DNA of 35,743 nt from an uncultured Acidobacteriota bacterium (GTDB lineage Bacteria; Acidobacteriota; Blastocatellia; RBC074). The notes beneath the pieces are model-generated. The model was given only the letters and a program-made list of their open reading frames with translations, had not been told where the DNA came from and made no database searches. Position 1 is the stretch's first letter, and every line of letters starts with the position of its first letter. The stretch covers positions 1 to 35,743 of the forward strand of contig CAIKMY010000133.1 of the NCBI GenBank assembly GCA_903828635.1. The letters are read 5' to 3'. The position numbers were made by a program, and so were the translations under genes. Shown piece after piece: positions 10,428 through 19,474 of the stretch.

Positions 10428-10464
10428 ACGATCCGTTGAGTCCGGCCGTGTGTCGGACAATCGT
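10428..10464 (+). promoter_or_regulatory. Stem-loop directly after the glutaredoxin-like TGA
   Basis: GTCCG (10440-10444) pairs with CGGAC (10454-10458) around a 9-base loop that starts with G. Outer pairing ACGAT (10428-10432) with ATCGT (10460-10464) is also possible. The loop begins 17 bases after the TGA, within the spacing usually allowed for bacterial SECIS elements. There is no T-run, so an intrinsic terminator is unlikely. Confidence 0.3.
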
Positions 10465-10600
10465 CAGTGAGGTTTGGGATTGTAATTTTTAGTCAGATCG
10501 GTTTGGGTTTGACTGGCAGGTCCGGGCGAGATTGGGCAGATGTTGTCTGATCTGGTTCGGACTTTTTGGTTATGGGAGACAGGGAAGCGAGGAGTCTGAG

Positions 10601-11695
10601 ATGGGGATCAGGCAGCAGCGGATCAATCGTCGTGACCTGTTGGGAATGGGGCTGGCGACGATGGCTGGCGGGGTGGAGACGGGGCTGCCGGGAGAGGTGG
10701 CGGCCCGGAGTTCCGGCTTCGATCGGTCTGGGAGTGCGATTACGGATGTTGCCGGCATCAGAGTCGGCCAGGCGACACACATGCGGCGTCCGACGGGATG
10801 CACGGTTATTCTCTGCGAAGAGGGAGCAGTGGCTGGTGTCGATGTGCGCGGGGCTGCTCCGGGGACGCGGGAGACCGATCTGCTCAACCCGCTCAATCTG
10901 GTGCAGCAGGTGCACGCCATTGCTCTCGCCGGGGGCAGTGCCTTCGGGCTCGATACCGCGAGCGGGGTGATCCGTTATCTTGAAGAGCGAAGGATTGGCT
11001 TTGATACCGGTGTGGCAAAGGTGCCGATCGTGCCGGCCGCGATCCTCTTCGATCTGGCGGTTGGTGACCCGGCAATCAGACCCGACGCGACTCTCGGGTA
11101 TGAGGCGTGTCGTCAGGCATCGACGAAGAGGCCGGCGATGGGTAATGTTGGTGCCGGGGCAGGAGCAACAGTCGGCAAGCTCTTCGGTATGGAGCGGGCA
11201 ATGAAAGGGGGCATTGGCACGGCTTCGGTAACGCTTCCCGGTGGGCTGACGGTCGGAGCGATCATCGCGGTCAATGCTGTCGGTGATATCTTCGATCCGA
11301 ACACCGGACGGGTTATCGCCGGTACGCGCACCGCTGACGGATCACGGATAGCTGGTACCATGGCCACGATTCTCAGCGGCGAGAAGCTGCCGCCATTGCT
11401 TGGCGGGACGGCGACAACAATCGGTGTGGTCGCCACCGACGCTGCGCTCACCAGGGTCGAGGCGACAAAGATCGCGCAGATGGCTCACGACGGACTGGCA
11501 CGGACGATCAACCCCGTTCATACTCTCTATGATGGCGACACGATCTTTGCGCTGGCAACCGGCAAGGCAGCGACGAAGCCCAACGTCACCCTGCTTGGGG
11601 CCTTTGCCGCCGAGGTCGCCGCACAGGCGGTACTCAGGGCAGTTCATGCGGCAACCGGTCTTCCCGGACTGCCGGCAATCAGTGATCTCCGCTGA
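10601..11695 (+). CDS. P1 (S58/DmpA) family aminopeptidase with Tat-like signal
   Basis: Member of the self-processing N-terminal-nucleophile DmpA/L-aminopeptidase D-esterase family. The 364 residues begin with a twin-arginine-like signal (INRRDLLGMGLATMAGG, Arg10-Arg11), suggesting export in a folded state. Family motifs follow: ITDVAGIRVGQ, GCTVILCEEGAVAGVDVRGAAPGT (given in part), LAGGSAFGLDTASGV, GNVGAGAGATVGK and the autocleavage/nucleophile region KGGIGTASVTL. The start at 10601 has GAGGAG 8 bp upstream. An in-frame start at 10532 would add a Cys/Trp-rich stretch before the signal and is unlikely. The sodium/solute symporter gene follows after 32 bp, which suggests uptake of a released amino acid or amide. 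Confidence 0.9.
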   Translation: MGIRQQRINRRDLLGMGLATMAGGVETGLPGEVAARSSGFDRSGSAITDVAGIRVGQATHMRRPTGCTVILCEEGAVAGVDVRGAAPGTRETDLLNPLNLVQQVHAIALAGGSAFGLDTASGVIRYLEERRIGFDTGVAKVPIVPAAILFDLAVGDPAIRPDATLGYEACRQASTKRPAMGNVGAGAGATVGKLFGMERAMKGGIGTASVTLPGGLTVGAIIAVNAVGDIFDPNTGRVIAGTRTADGSRIAGTMATILSGEKLPPLLGGTATTIGVVATDAALTRVEATKIAQMAHDGLARTINPVHTLYDGDTIFALATGKAATKPNVTLLGAFAAEVAAQAVLRAVHAATGLPGLPAISDLR

Positions 11696-11727
11696 TAAGA
11701 TCTCTCTTCTGATTCCCGGGCAGCAAT

Positions 11728-13122
11728 ATGATCTACCTTGCCATTCTTGCCGGATATGCACTGCTGATGCTTGTGGCAGGATTTGCCTTTTCGAGGCGGG
11801 TCAGCGGGTCGAGTGATTTCTATGTCGCCGGCCATCGGCTTGGCACCGGGCTGGTCTTTTCGACGCTGCTCGCGGCCAACATCGGAGCCGGCTCGACCGT
11901 CGGAGCTGCGGGACTCGCCTTTCGCGATGGACTGCTGGCATGGTGGTGGGTCGGCTCGGCGGGCATTGGATCGCTGATTCTTGCCTTCACCGTCGGGCCG
12001 CGCATCTGGCAGGTTGCCAGGGAGAACGGCCTCTACACTGTTGGTGATTATCTCGAGTATCGTTATGACCGCCGCGTCCGGGTGGTCATTTCGCTGCTCA
12101 TCCAGCTCGGTTCATTGGCGATCCTTGCCGGCCAGTTGATCGCCATCTCGTGGATACTCAATGTTACAGCCGGCATTGACAAACCAGTTGGCTGCCTGAT
12201 CGGCGCCGGAGTCGCCACTCTCTACTTTACTGCCGGGGGACTGCCCGGAGCCGCACGGGTCAATGCCCTTCAACTTGTGATCAAGCTGGCAGGCTTTGGC
12301 GCCGCATTGATCTGGCTGCTTGTCGACGTATCGCAGAAGCACCTCTACGGTACCAGCGATTTCATCGGTGGCTTCATCGGCAAGTCGTCTGGTGCGACCG
12401 TTCTCGGGTACCTCGCGATGCTGGTTCCCTCGTTTATCGTCTCACCGGGCCTCCTGCAGAAGATATTTGGCGCACGCGATCAGCAGGCGGCCCGCCGCGG
12501 AGTCGCCCTCAATGCCATTGCCCTGCTTCTCTTTGCCATCGTCCCCACCCTGCTCGGCATCATCGCCCGCATCCATTTTCCCGATCTGCCCAATCGTGAA
12601 CTGGCCATGCCATCCCTGCTCACCGAGGCCCTGCCTGTCTGGATTGGCGGCCTCCTCCTCGGTGCCCTCTTTGCTGCCGAGGTGAGCACAGCCGATGCTG
12701 TCATCTTCATGCTCAGCACGTCACTCAGTCGCGATCTCTACCAGATCTTCATTGCCCCGGAGGCCGATGATCGCCAGCTGGTTCGTGCCACACGCCTCGC
12801 TGCTCTTCTCAGTGGCACCCTCGGTGCCCTCCTTGCCATCCTTATCCCCACCGTCATCGATGCCATCACCATCTTTTATACCCTTCTCACTGCCGCCCTC
12901 TTTATCCCCCTGGTTGGCGGGCTCTACCTCCGAATGGCCAACTCCAGAGGCGCTCTTGCCTCCATTATCGTCTCCATTACCCTGACATTCGTCCTTGCTC
13001 GCCTCCGGTTTGCACTCCCGTTCCCCCCGCTGCTCTGCTCCCTGATCCCTGCAACGGTTGCCTTCATTACTCTCTCCCACGCCGGTAACCTCGCTAAGCT
13101 GAGAGGCCGGAGAAACAAATGA
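11728..13122 (+). CDS. Sodium:solute symporter (SSS) family transporter
   Basis: A 464-residue polytopic inner-membrane protein with about 13 hydrophobic segments and the SSS/LeuT-fold pattern. It begins with a Met-Ile-Tyr-Leu helix (ILAGYALLMLVAG), then FYVAGHRLGTGLVFSTLLA and NIGAGSTVGAAG. TVGDYLEYRYDRRVRVV and SPGLLQKIFGARD follow, characteristic of SSS members. The substrate cannot be read from sequence. It follows the exported P1 peptidase by 32 bp and is probably in the same transcript. The coding end is folded into a terminator hairpin. Confidence 0.9.
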   Translation: MIYLAILAGYALLMLVAGFAFSRRVSGSSDFYVAGHRLGTGLVFSTLLAANIGAGSTVGAAGLAFRDGLLAWWWVGSAGIGSLILAFTVGPRIWQVARENGLYTVGDYLEYRYDRRVRVVISLLIQLGSLAILAGQLIAISWILNVTAGIDKPVGCLIGAGVATLYFTAGGLPGAARVNALQLVIKLAGFGAALIWLLVDVSQKHLYGTSDFIGGFIGKSSGATVLGYLAMLVPSFIVSPGLLQKIFGARDQQAARRGVALNAIALLLFAIVPTLLGIIARIHFPDLPNRELAMPSLLTEALPVWIGGLLLGALFAAEVSTADAVIFMLSTSLSRDLYQIFIAPEADDRQLVRATRLAALLSGTLGALLAILIPTVIDAITIFYTLLTAALFIPLVGGLYLRMANSRGALASIIVSITLTFVLARLRFALPFPPLLCSLIPATVAFITLSHAGNLAKLRGRRNK

Positions 13123-13148
13123 GCCTGCCACCTTTCGGTGACAGGCTC
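13121..13148 (+). terminator. Hairpin overlapping the symporter stop codon
   Basis: GAGCCTG at 13121-13127 pairs with CAGGCTC at 13142-13148. After one mismatch the inner CACC/GGTG pairs across the loop TTTC. It lies between convergent genes and may serve both strands. There is no long T-run. Confidence 0.65.
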
Positions 13149-13206
13149 GTCAATTTCCGCCAGTAACAACTCTGTCAGTAATCGATCTGTTGGCGCACCG
13201 GGCCCC

Positions 13207-13584
13207 TTATCTCCTCGCTATCGGATTCTCCCCGATTGTCAGCACTACTTTCTGCCCCTTGAGCTGGATCGTCGCCACTCCCCGCGATCCGTCAGCCTCC
13301 ATGCGCCAGGTTACCTTGTCCTCGGCCGCCACTTCACTCAGCGCCTGTCGGGTAAAGGCCGCCTTGATCACCCTCTTGCCCGATCTCAACTCGGCCACTC
13401 CCTGATCCGCATCCGGTACTACCAGCGTCCATGCCCCCTTCTTCACCGACTCTGTGCCAAACTTGCCGTCAATGTGCAGCGTGATCTTCTGCTCGATCGC
13501 CTGACCCATGACCATCGACGCCATGATCGCCAGCCCGGCAACCGCCGCCATCAGTCTCTGCCCCATACCCTTGTTCGTTTTCAT
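13207..13584 (-). CDS. Small secreted protein, function unknown
   Basis: A 125-residue protein with a clear Sec signal peptide (MKTNKGMGQRLMAAVAGLAI, cleavage likely after about residue 28 near VMGQA). The mature part of about 97 residues is rich in beta strands (KITLHIDGKFG, GAWTLVVPDADQGVAELRSG, ATIQLKGQKVVLTIG). I recall similar small secreted beta proteins in Acidobacteriota but can name no function. It is transcribed in the same direction as the TetR gene upstream. A perfect TetR-type palindrome lies in the gap between them, so control by that regulator is likely. Confidence 0.75.
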   Translation of the reverse strand: MKTNKGMGQRLMAAVAGLAIMASMVMGQAIEQKITLHIDGKFGTESVKKGAWTLVVPDADQGVAELRSGKRVIKAAFTRQALSEVAAEDKVTWRMEADGSRGVATIQLKGQKVVLTIGENPIARR

Positions 13585-13629
13585 TGCTTTCTCTCCTTTT
13601 CCTTCTCTCTGTTCTTTCTGTTTATCTTG

Positions 13630-13668
13630 TGTAAGTTACTTATGTAAGTTGCTTGTGTAAGTTACTTG
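13630..13668 (-). repeat. 13-bp tandem repeat, 3 units, in the leader of the secreted-protein gene
   Basis: TGTAAGTTACTTA, TGTAAGTTGCTTG and TGTAAGTTACTTG lie in tandem at 13630-13668. The array ends 46 bp upstream of the start codon at 13584. Confidence 0.9.
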
Positions 13669-13745
13669 TTCCCTGATCGAACCGTCACTTCCCTGTACCA
13701 ACCCTCTTTCTTACTGCCCCTTGGGTGAGGTCGCGGTTGCATTAT

Positions 13746-13761
13746 CTGACCGGCCGGTCAG
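13746..13761. promoter_or_regulatory. TetR-type operator, perfect 16-bp palindrome
   Basis: CTGACCGGCCGGTCAG is a perfect palindrome and shares 12 of 14 core bases with a second site in the tetR promoter. On the minus strand it is followed directly by GATAAT, a plausible -10 for the secreted-protein gene, although I find no good -35. Confidence 0.6.
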
Positions 13762-13797
13762 GCATCAGTGAGAAAAGACCGGCTGAAACCTGCTCTG

Positions 13798-14400
13798 TCA
13801 GACGGTCAGGTAATCGAGAATGATACGCTCGCAGCGGCGACGATACTCCTCAAAGGTAATCTCCGAGGAGAAGAACCACTGCATCATCAGGCCGTCGATC
13901 AGCGCCCGGGACATTGACGAGGCATCGTCAATCGAGACTGACCGGAAGGCGCCGGTGGAGACACCAAGCTCGATGATCTCACGGTCGATGCCGCTGCAAC
14001 CGTGGTAAAACCGGGCATTGAGATCGTGAAATCGCTTATTCCTCGCGCCGATGCTGACAAAGTCACTGTAGGCGAGGAAGAACTGCCGACTCTCCTGGGC
14101 ATTGGCAAAGATGGAGGCAATCGCCGCCCGTACCTTCTCCACCGGATCATCGACGGCCTCGACCGCCCGTCTGATTCGCGCATGATTATGGACGACCATC
14201 CATTCCAGCGCCGCAAGGAAGAGATCCTCCTTCGAGGCAAAATAATAGAGTGTCGAGCCCTTGCTGACACCGGCACGTGTCGCAATGTCCTGAAGAGTCA
14301 CCGCAGAGTAGCCCTTCTCGGCCACCTCGTGATAGGTTGCCCTGATCAGCTCGTCCCGCCGCTGCTCTTCAAGTTCCTGAATGAACTGCTTTGCCGCCAT
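13798..14400 (-). CDS. TetR/AcrR-family transcriptional regulator
   Basis: A 200-residue repressor with the TetR helix-turn-helix at about residues 15-60 (IRATYHEVAEKGYSAVTLQDIA, given in part, then RAGVSKGSTLYYFASKEDLF). The C-terminal ligand-binding helical domain has several Cys and Trp residues. The ligand is unknown. The promoter upstream has a consensus TTGACA and TATAAA with an operator-like palindrome at the transcription start, so autorepression is expected. A matching perfect palindrome lies downstream before the secreted-protein gene. Confidence 0.93.
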   Translation of the reverse strand: MAAKQFIQELEEQRRDELIRATYHEVAEKGYSAVTLQDIATRAGVSKGSTLYYFASKEDLFLAALEWMVVHNHARIRRAVEAVDDPVEKVRAAIASIFANAQESRQFFLAYSDFVSIGARNKRFHDLNARFYHGCSGIDREIIELGVSTGAFRSVSIDDASSMSRALIDGLMMQWFFSSEITFEEYRRRCERIILDYLTV

Positions 14401-14463
14401 TCCCTGTTTTCTTTCCTCCCGCCTGTCTCAATGTTTGACAACATCAGCCAGGTTGGCGATTGT

Positions 14464-14509
14464 TTGACCGACCGTTCAGTTTATAATTCCTCACCAGCCG
14501 GTCTGTCAA
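14464..14509 (-). promoter_or_regulatory. tetR promoter with overlapping operator
   Basis: On the minus strand, TTGACA (plus 14504-14509) and TATAAA (plus 14480-14485) are separated by 18 bp. Directly downstream is the imperfect palindrome read on plus as TGACCGACCGTTCA (14465-14478). Binding there would block initiation. The tetR ATG is about 65 bp further on. Confidence 0.65.
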
Positions 14510-14590
14510 GAGGAAAAATGGGAGGCCGGTGAAAACAGTAGTGAGACAGCAGGGCAGCGGCATTGACCGCGACCCTGAATTCATGCCCCT

Positions 14591-14658
14591 TCGTGGCCTC
14601 TTGTGAGATTTTATGGCGATACAGAAAGGGCCGGTGGTTGTCTCACACGAAGCCACGA
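14591..14658. repeat. 18-bp inverted repeat in the tetR-protease gap
   Basis: TCGTGGCCTCTTGTGAGA (14591-14608) and TCTCACACGAAGCCACGA (14641-14658) are reverse complements at 16 of 18 positions, separated by 32 bases. This could be a REP-like element or an RNA hairpin. The rest of the 475-bp gap 14401-14875 shows no gene. Confidence 0.75.
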
Positions 14659-14875
14659 GGTGTTGCCATTGCAGGACTGATGCATTGACAGCGATTCAGA
14701 CTGCTCTCAGGCGGAGGGCATTCCATCGTGATACTCCTGAATAATTAAGTCCTGTTTGGAAGGTTCAACATGTGATTGCCATGATTGCCATGGATGACGC
14801 GGAGCGAATGAGAACGGCCAGTGATTGAGATGGTCAAGGCAGAGGGGATATATTGAGGGGGTGGGGCAGGCAATT

Positions 14876-16480
14876 ATGAGGCAAAGTGAAGAGGCGGGTG
14901 AAAAGGCAGGTGGAGAGAGGTGGCGAGGGTGGTGGCGTGCAGGCTGGCCGTGGCTGATGATGGTGGTCGGCGCGGTGGTCGGGGGAGTTGCCTGGCCGGA
15001 GCGCCCGTCGCTGGAGGCAGGTCGGAGAGTGAGTAATGACGACCTGTCGCAGCAGTATTTGTCGCAGCAGTATCTGAAGGCGGCACGAACGATCGAGGAG
15101 AATCATTTTCAGGAGCATGATCGCCGACTACTGACGAAGCAGGCACTTGAAAGGATGCTGAGTGAGCTCGATCCGCATTCACGATTCTTCGACAACCGGG
15201 AGTTTGCCGAGATGCAGAACGAGCAGACGAGCAAGTATTTTGGAACGGGGGCGACGATTGGCCGTCGGGGTGGCCGGTTTTATGTGCTTGGGGTGGGGAA
15301 GGGAACGCCGGCGGAGCGCGCGGGTCTGCGGTATGGCGACGAACTGGCAGCGGTTGACGGAGAGTCGACGAGCGGCTGGACGCCGTCGGACATGTTAAAG
15401 AACGTCCGTGGAGAGAGGGGAACACCAATCAGGCTGACAGTTGAGCGGGCTGGAGAGGGGAGTCTGACATACGATATGTTGCGCGACGAGGTCCCCTACC
15501 GCTCGGTGCGCATAGCCTTCATTCTCAGGCCAGGGGTGGGCTATATCGGTCTGACCGGTGGATTCAGCCTTGAGACGACCAGGGAATTGCAGGAGTCGAT
15601 AGCCGGGTTGAAGCGGCAGGGGATGGAGTCGCTGGTGCTCGATTTACGGGGGAATCCCGGCGGACTGCTGACGCAGGCGATGCGGGTAGCAGAGACCTTT
15701 CTGGAAAAGGGCAGGGAGATAGTCTCGGTGCGCGGCCGCGAGGGAGGTCGCGGTCAGCAGATCTACCGTTCGGAAAACAGTACACCCGAGCAGCAGCCAC
15801 TGGCCCTGCTGATTGATGGGGAGACCGCCTCGGCCTCGGAGATCGTCGCCGGGGCGATGCAGGATCACGGCCGTGCGGTAATTGTCGGAGAGGAGAGCTT
15901 CGGGAAGGGGCTGGTGCAGACGGTATTTAGGCTGAACTCGGCAACCGGCCTGGCGCTGACCACTGCTCGTTACTTCACCCCATCGGGGCGCTCGATTCAG
16001 CGCGACTATCAGGGGGCGGGACGCTACCGTTACCTTCGGCGCCGGAGTCCGACTGAGAGATGGGGAGGGATCGAACCGGAGATCAGAGTCATCCGACCGG
16101 TTGAGTCACTGCGATTGCGCGATGCCTGCTTTGCCTTTGCACGGCAGTTCAGTGCTGCCATGCCTGGCGCTTCTGCTGCTGACCCTCTCAATCGGTTACG
16201 CGCACATGACTATGTGATTCCGCAAACTATGATCACCACGTTTCGCCGTTTCCTGCGCAGCTATCCCGAATGGCAGGTGAGCGATGCCGAGATCGAGCGC
16301 GGACGAAGTTATATTGCCAGTCGTCTTCGTACCGAACTGATCGCCGTGGCCAGTGGGAGTGAGGCGGCTGAGGAATCGTCACTCTCCGTCGATGTTCAGG
16401 TGCTGAGAGCGGCTGCCGCAGTCGAGAAGCTCGCCAGGAAGGGAAAGTTTGATGCCGCCGCGAAAAGTCTGGAAAAGTAG
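14876..16480 (+). CDS. S41 family C-terminal processing protease with PDZ domain
   Basis: Periplasmic serine protease of the CtpA/Prc family, which trims C-termini or degrades tagged envelope proteins. The 534 residues hold a short basic N-tail, one membrane segment or signal anchor (about 25-41, MMVVGAVVGGVAW), a tandem SQQYLSQQYL duplication and a PDZ domain (about 115-205). The S41 core follows (LDLRGNPGGLL, ETASASEIVAGAMQDHG, FGKGLVQT). By family precedent the nucleophile is Ser319, with Lys344 as the base 25 residues later. The ATG at 14876 is preferred. The frame is open upstream through GTG 14861 and TTG 14825, and the ribosome-binding signal is weak for all three. Confidence 0.93.
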   Translation: MRQSEEAGEKAGGERWRGWWRAGWPWLMMVVGAVVGGVAWPERPSLEAGRRVSNDDLSQQYLSQQYLKAARTIEENHFQEHDRRLLTKQALERMLSELDPHSRFFDNREFAEMQNEQTSKYFGTGATIGRRGGRFYVLGVGKGTPAERAGLRYGDELAAVDGESTSGWTPSDMLKNVRGERGTPIRLTVERAGEGSLTYDMLRDEVPYRSVRIAFILRPGVGYIGLTGGFSLETTRELQESIAGLKRQGMESLVLDLRGNPGGLLTQAMRVAETFLEKGREIVSVRGREGGRGQQIYRSENSTPEQQPLALLIDGETASASEIVAGAMQDHGRAVIVGEESFGKGLVQTVFRLNSATGLALTTARYFTPSGRSIQRDYQGAGRYRYLRRRSPTERWGGIEPEIRVIRPVESLRLRDACFAFARQFSAAMPGASAADPLNRLRAHDYVIPQTMITTFRRFLRSYPEWQVSDAEIERGRSYIASRLRTELIAVASGSEAAEESSLSVDVQVLRAAAAVEKLARKGKFDAAAKSLEK

Positions 16481-16651
16481 CGGGAAGTCTTGTAAATTCA
16501 AGTGGTACTCCACGATGATCGTGGCCGGTATCCGTCTGCGTGGCGTCTGTCAGTAACCTGTCGGACTCAGCTCGCGACAATTTGCACTTTGCTTTTCATA
16601 CTTTGTCATACGATTGGTATCATTTTGTGGCACTGAGTCACACTTCTCTCA

Positions 16652-17419
16652 ATGAATCCACTGATTAACGGCATCATTCAGGTTCAGGAACTGACCTTGC
16701 TGACCGGGCGTGCAGTGCGCAGCATCACGCGCCAGCCGCGGTACTGGGGGGAGATGTTTCGCCAGATGGACGTTCTTGGCGTTGGGAGTCTGGCGATAGT
16801 TCTGCTGACCGGCACCTTCACCGGCATGGTACTGGCATTGAACACCGCCAACACCCTGCAGAAATTCGGCGTACAGAACGTGACCGGGCAGTTGGTGACC
16901 ACCAGTCTGATCCGCGAGTTGGGGCCGGTACTGACGTGCCTGATGCTTGCCGGGAGAGTTGGTTCGGGGATCGCGGCGGAGCTCGGATCGATGCTGGTCA
17001 GCGAGCAGATCGACGCCATGCGTGCACTGGGTACGGATCCGATCAAGAAGCTCGTCGTCCCGAGGATCGTCGCCCTCGTGACCATGGCGCCAGCGCTGAC
17101 GGTGATCTGTGATTTTGTCGGCATGCTCGGAGGGCTGCTCATCTCGATCACGCTGCTCCATCAGCCTTCTTCGGTCTACCTTGCCTCGTCCCGCAATGCT
17201 GTTGACATCAATGAAATGATTGGCGGACTGCTCAAGCCGATGGTCTTTGGTTTCATCATTGCGATCGTCGGTTGTTACAAAGGGTTGAGCACAACCGGGG
17301 GGACCGTGGGAGTTGGTCGCTCGACCACGCAGTCGGTCGTCCTCGCCTCGATCCTGGTGATTGTCACCGATTTTCTGTTGTCGAAAGTGATCATCTCGCT
17401 GCTGCTGCAGCCAAACTAG
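16652..17419 (+). CDS. mlaE: MlaE-family ABC permease
   Basis: Inner-membrane permease of an MCE/Mla phospholipid transporter. The 255 residues contain about five hydrophobic segments and the MlaE pattern ([49 protein letters not shown], then [13 protein letters not shown] near the C-terminus). The gene is followed after 2 bp by the ATPase gene and then the MCE protein gene, a complete E-F-D set. No MlaB, MlaC or MlaA is seen in the window. Confidence 0.93.
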   Translation: MNPLINGIIQVQELTLLTGRAVRSITRQPRYWGEMFRQMDVLGVGSLAIVLLTGTFTGMVLALNTANTLQKFGVQNVTGQLVTTSLIRELGPVLTCLMLAGRVGSGIAAELGSMLVSEQIDAMRALGTDPIKKLVVPRIVALVTMAPALTVICDFVGMLGGLLISITLLHQPSSVYLASSRNAVDINEMIGGLLKPMVFGFIIAIVGCYKGLSTTGGTVGVGRSTTQSVVLASILVIVTDFLLSKVIISLLLQPN

Positions 17420-17421
17420 CT

Positions 17422-18228
17422 ATGGGGAGCGCTCTCAACGCCATCGAGTTTCGTGATGTCTCGCTCGCTTTTGGCGAGCGGGTCATTCTTGATCGCGTCA
17501 GTTTTGCCGTCCGCCAGGGTGAGTCAAAGATTGTCATGGGCGGGTCAGGGACAGGCAAGTCGACGATTCTGCGGCTTGCTCTCGGCCTGATCAAGCCGGA
17601 TGCCGGTCGGATCTTCATCGATGGTGAGGATATCACCCATCACACCGAGGAGCAGATGATGGAGATCCGCCGCAAAATCGGCATGGTCTTTCAGGAGGGA
17701 GCGCTCTTCGACAGTCTGACGGTCTATGATAATGTGGCTTACCGCCTGCGTGAACAGCATGTTCCCGAGGAGCAGATCGAGCCGGTAGTCATGCGCATGC
17801 TGCGTTTCGTCGATCTTGAGGATGCGGTTGTCAAGATGCCCAACGAACTCTCGGGGGGGATGCGCCGCCGTGTTGGCATCGCCCGCGCCCTCGTCGGTAA
17901 TCCAAAGATCATCTTCTACGACGAGCCGACGGCCGGCCTTGACCCGATTACGGCAAGAACCATCTGTGAGCTTGCCCTCAAATTGCGTGATCTGGAGGAT
18001 GTCTCGTCGATCTTTGTCACTCATCGTCTGCAGGATATCGAGGTTCTTGCTCACGAATATGTGATCCGTGATGACAAGGGCAATCTCATCTTCGAGGAGG
18101 AGGGTGAGCGCCTCTGCCTGATCAATACAAAGTTTGTCATGCTCAAGGATGGCCATATCATTTTCAGCGGCACCGATGAAGAGATCCGTCAATCGGCCGA
18201 TCCCTATATTCTGAAATTCTTCACCTGA
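17422..18228 (+). CDS. mlaF: MlaF-family ABC transporter ATPase
   Basis: Cytoplasmic ATPase driving lipid transfer by the MlaE permease. The 268 residues carry Walker A (GGSGTGKST), a Q-loop ([17 protein letters not shown]), the signature [15 protein letters not shown], Walker B ([13 protein letters not shown]) and the switch His (VTHRLQD). The [10 protein letters not shown] segment is typical of MlaF. The ATG at 17422 follows the permease stop by 2 bp and matches family N-termini. Longer in-frame starts would lie inside mlaE. Confidence 0.95.
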   Translation: MGSALNAIEFRDVSLAFGERVILDRVSFAVRQGESKIVMGGSGTGKSTILRLALGLIKPDAGRIFIDGEDITHHTEEQMMEIRRKIGMVFQEGALFDSLTVYDNVAYRLREQHVPEEQIEPVVMRMLRFVDLEDAVVKMPNELSGGMRRRVGIARALVGNPKIIFYDEPTAGLDPITARTICELALKLRDLEDVSSIFVTHRLQDIEVLAHEYVIRDDKGNLIFEEEGERLCLINTKFVMLKDGHIIFSGTDEEIRQSADPYILKFFT

Positions 18229-18252
18229 TCAGTTATCGAAGCACAGCAGCCG

Positions 18253-18286
18253 CCAGAGGGTCAGCGAAACCAGAGGGTCAGCGAAA
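18253..18286 (+). repeat. 17-bp perfect tandem duplication before mlaD
   Basis: CCAGAGGGTCAGCGAAA occurs at 18253-18269 and 18270-18286, ending 14 bp before the mlaD ATG. An AAAAAGGA ribosome-binding sequence follows it. Confidence 0.9.
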
Positions 18287-18300
18287 AAGGATCATTGATC

Positions 18301-19443
18301 ATGCCTCAGAACAAACAAACCAGTCTCTCCGAACTGCGTGTGGGAATCCTTGTAGTTGTCAGTCTGGCAATTCTGATCTTCGTCATTTTCACGGTAAGCG
18401 GCGATATCAAGCTGCCGTGGATGACCACGACGACGATTGTTCGGACGCGGATGTCGAGTGTCGACGGGTTGCGGGTTGGAGCCGAGGTCAGGCTGTCGGG
18501 ACGGAAGGTCGGCAGTGTCAGGCAGATCCTCTTCGGCCGTGATATCCCGAGCGAGGTCACATCGCAGAGCAACATCGAGATTGTCATGCAGATCGATGGT
18601 CGGCTTGACGGTCGGCCGGCGATCGAGCGCATTCGCACCGATTCACTGGCCGTGCTCAAGGGAGCGGGAGTTCTTGGCGACAACGTCATCGACATCACGC
18701 CCGGTACGGCAAAGGGCTCGCCAATCAGGGATGGAGACTACATTAACAGCGTTGCGCAGAAGAGCGTCGGTGACATCATCAATGCCGCGCAGACTGCTGT
18801 TACCAATCTCAATGCCATCTCCGAGGATATCCGGACGATGACCGGCAACCTGCGTGCGGGGAAGGGAACCATGGGGAAGTTCCTCAATGATGAGGCCTTC
18901 TATCTGGATCTTGATCGCACCGTGCGTCAGGCCGAATCACTGATCAATGCCTTTCGCCAGGGAGAGGGCACGGTTGGCAAACTGCTTAATGATCCGGCGC
19001 TTTATAACGAGGCCAACCAGACAGTCATCAGGCTGCGTCGCCTCACCGACCAGATCTCTGACCAGGTTGACAATGGTAAGGGCACCATCGGCAAGCTGAT
19101 CAGGGATGAAGAGATCTACAATCGCGCCAACTCGCTCCTCAAGCGACTCGATGACAGCTCGAATCGACTCGAAGGTCTGCTGGCAAGGGTCGAACGCGGC
19201 GAGGGCAACCTCGGTAAACTGCTTAAGGATGAGAAACTCTACGCCGATGCCCGTGACACCATCGACAAGCTGAAGAGTATCGCCACCGGCCTCGAACGGG
19301 GTGAGGGCACCGCCGGCAAGCTCCTCAAAGATGAAAAGCTCTACCAGAACCTCAACACGATGTCGGCAGAAATCACCAAGCTTCTCTATGATTTCCGCCA
19401 GAATCCGAAGAAGTATCTCTCAGTCAGGGTGACGATCTTCTAA
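18301..19443 (+). CDS. mlaD: MlaD/MCE-domain lipid-transfer protein with C-terminal repeats
   Basis: Membrane-anchored substrate-binding subunit of the Mla system. The 380 residues start with one transmembrane helix (about 14-34, [18 protein letters not shown]). The MCE domain (about 45-135) includes [18 protein letters not shown] and [17 protein letters not shown]. From about residue 150 it is helical, with five copies of a motif like [15 protein letters not shown] spaced 34-45 residues apart. Such helical tails can build a tube or barrel in longer MCE proteins. The ATG at 18301 is chosen; a TTG at 18295 is also in frame. Confidence 0.92.
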   Translation: MPQNKQTSLSELRVGILVVVSLAILIFVIFTVSGDIKLPWMTTTTIVRTRMSSVDGLRVGAEVRLSGRKVGSVRQILFGRDIPSEVTSQSNIEIVMQIDGRLDGRPAIERIRTDSLAVLKGAGVLGDNVIDITPGTAKGSPIRDGDYINSVAQKSVGDIINAAQTAVTNLNAISEDIRTMTGNLRAGKGTMGKFLNDEAFYLDLDRTVRQAESLINAFRQGEGTVGKLLNDPALYNEANQTVIRLRRLTDQISDQVDNGKGTIGKLIRDEEIYNRANSLLKRLDDSSNRLEGLLARVERGEGNLGKLLKDEKLYADARDTIDKLKSIATGLERGEGTAGKLLKDEKLYQNLNTMSAEITKLLYDFRQNPKKYLSVRVTIF

Positions 19444-19474
19444 ATAGAAACAGCTGATAGGAACAGCCGACCAA

